From NCBI GenBank assembly GCA_002426015.1, contig DINS01000019.1:40596-53847 (forward strand): 13,252 nucleotides of DNA, written 5' to 3'. Position numbers and translations under genes: made by a program. Below, in pieces: positions 13,083 through 13,252 of this stretch. The notes below the pieces were generated by a model. That model was not told the origin of the DNA. It searched no databases and was given only the letters and a program-made list of their open reading frames with translations. The DNA comes from Flavobacteriaceae bacterium UBA5534. GTDB taxonomy: Bacteria > Bacteroidota > Bacteroidia > Flavobacteriales > Flavobacteriaceae. Every line of letters starts with the position of its first letter. Positions within the stretch are counted from its first letter, which is position 1.

Positions 13083-13252
13083 ATGAAAAATAAAATTGAC
13101 GCTTTTTTAGATCTTGTTAAAAAAACAAACGGACACGAGCCAGAATTTTTGCAAGCTGTTCATGAAGTTGCAGAAACTGTAATCCCATTTATTGAAGACA
13201 ATCCAAAATACAAAGGGAAAATGTTGTTGGAAAGGATGGTAGAACCAGAACG
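13083..13252 (+). CDS. gdhA: Glutamate dehydrogenase, N-terminal part (3' end missing)
   Basis: Fifty-six codons from an ATG at 13083 to the right edge. The start (MKNKIDAFLDLVKK), then NGHEPEFLQAVHEVAETV and the ERMVEPE segment are the conserved N-terminus of the hexameric, NADP-type glutamate dehydrogenase of bacteria, which interconverts 2-oxoglutarate plus ammonium and glutamate. The catalytic and nucleotide-binding parts lie outside the window, so coenzyme preference is inferred from the family only. An exact -7 box lies 40 bases upstream. The gene is divergent from the beta-barrel protein gene. Confidence 0.93.
   Translation, partial: MKNKIDAFLDLVKKTNGHEPEFLQAVHEVAETVIPFIEDNPKYKGKMLLERMVEPE

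Noticed and set aside
1..13252. CRISPR array, tRNA/rRNA gene, transposase, prophage or toxin-antitoxin genes
   Set aside because: Read on both strands; no regularly spaced repeats, no cloverleaf that I could recognise, and no mobile-element or toxin signatures in any supported frame.

Overview
The window looks like the chromosome of a member of the Flavobacteriaceae (Bacteroidota). It is AT-rich. Upstream regions carry the Bacteroidota -7 promoter motif TAnnTTTG rather than a sigma70-type -10 box, and starts lack clear Shine-Dalgarno sequences. Many products are lipoproteins or beta-barrel proteins, and the housekeeping genes (metG, gdhA, yicC-gmk-nadD) read like flavobacterial homologues. 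It is mostly ordinary core genome. I see no phage, transposase, CRISPR array, tRNA, rRNA or defence island.

Layout from left to right. (1) On the minus strand, a lipocalin-like lipoprotein is followed by a glycine-zipper/OmpA-domain lipoprotein that runs off the left edge, forming a two-gene envelope operon. (2) metG, also on the minus strand, carries an in-frame insertion that looks like a flavobacterial REP-type palindrome. (3) Divergent from metG is a plus-strand group: an S66 LD-carboxypeptidase, a lipoprotein built from three tandem TonB-plug-like modules (start codon directly after the carboxypeptidase stop), and a YraN-family protein. (4) A tightly coupled minus-strand operon yicC-gmk-nadD has junctions that overlap by 1 and 4 bases. 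(5) A plus-strand hotdog thioesterase converges with, and overlaps, a minus-strand EamA transporter. The transporter is itself coupled to an upstream ArsC/Spx-like protein. (6) A plus-strand DinB-family protein converges with, and overlaps by 4 bases, a DUF4163/DUF3298 lipoprotein. (7) A plus-strand trans-sulfuration PLP enzyme is separated by a near-perfect 17-bp bidirectional terminator from a minus-strand outer-membrane beta-barrel protein of a Flavobacteria-type family. (8) The first 56 codons of gdhA lie at the right edge, divergent from the barrel protein.

Functional themes are envelope and peptidoglycan upkeep (OmpA lipoprotein, LD-carboxypeptidase, lipoproteins), one-carbon, sulfur and nitrogen metabolism (metG, cystathionine enzyme, gdhA), and nucleotide/NAD synthesis with RNA turnover (gmk, nadD, yicC). 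I found no complete new multi-gene system. The most interesting points are the palindromic insertion translated within metG, the free-standing triple plug-module lipoprotein, and a terminator-like inverted repeat formed by the Lys-Lys-Pro codons of two converging genes. In several places the longest open frame begins at a TTG that is probably not a start. In two of them the TTG lies inside an exact or near-exact promoter box, so I moved those starts downstream.
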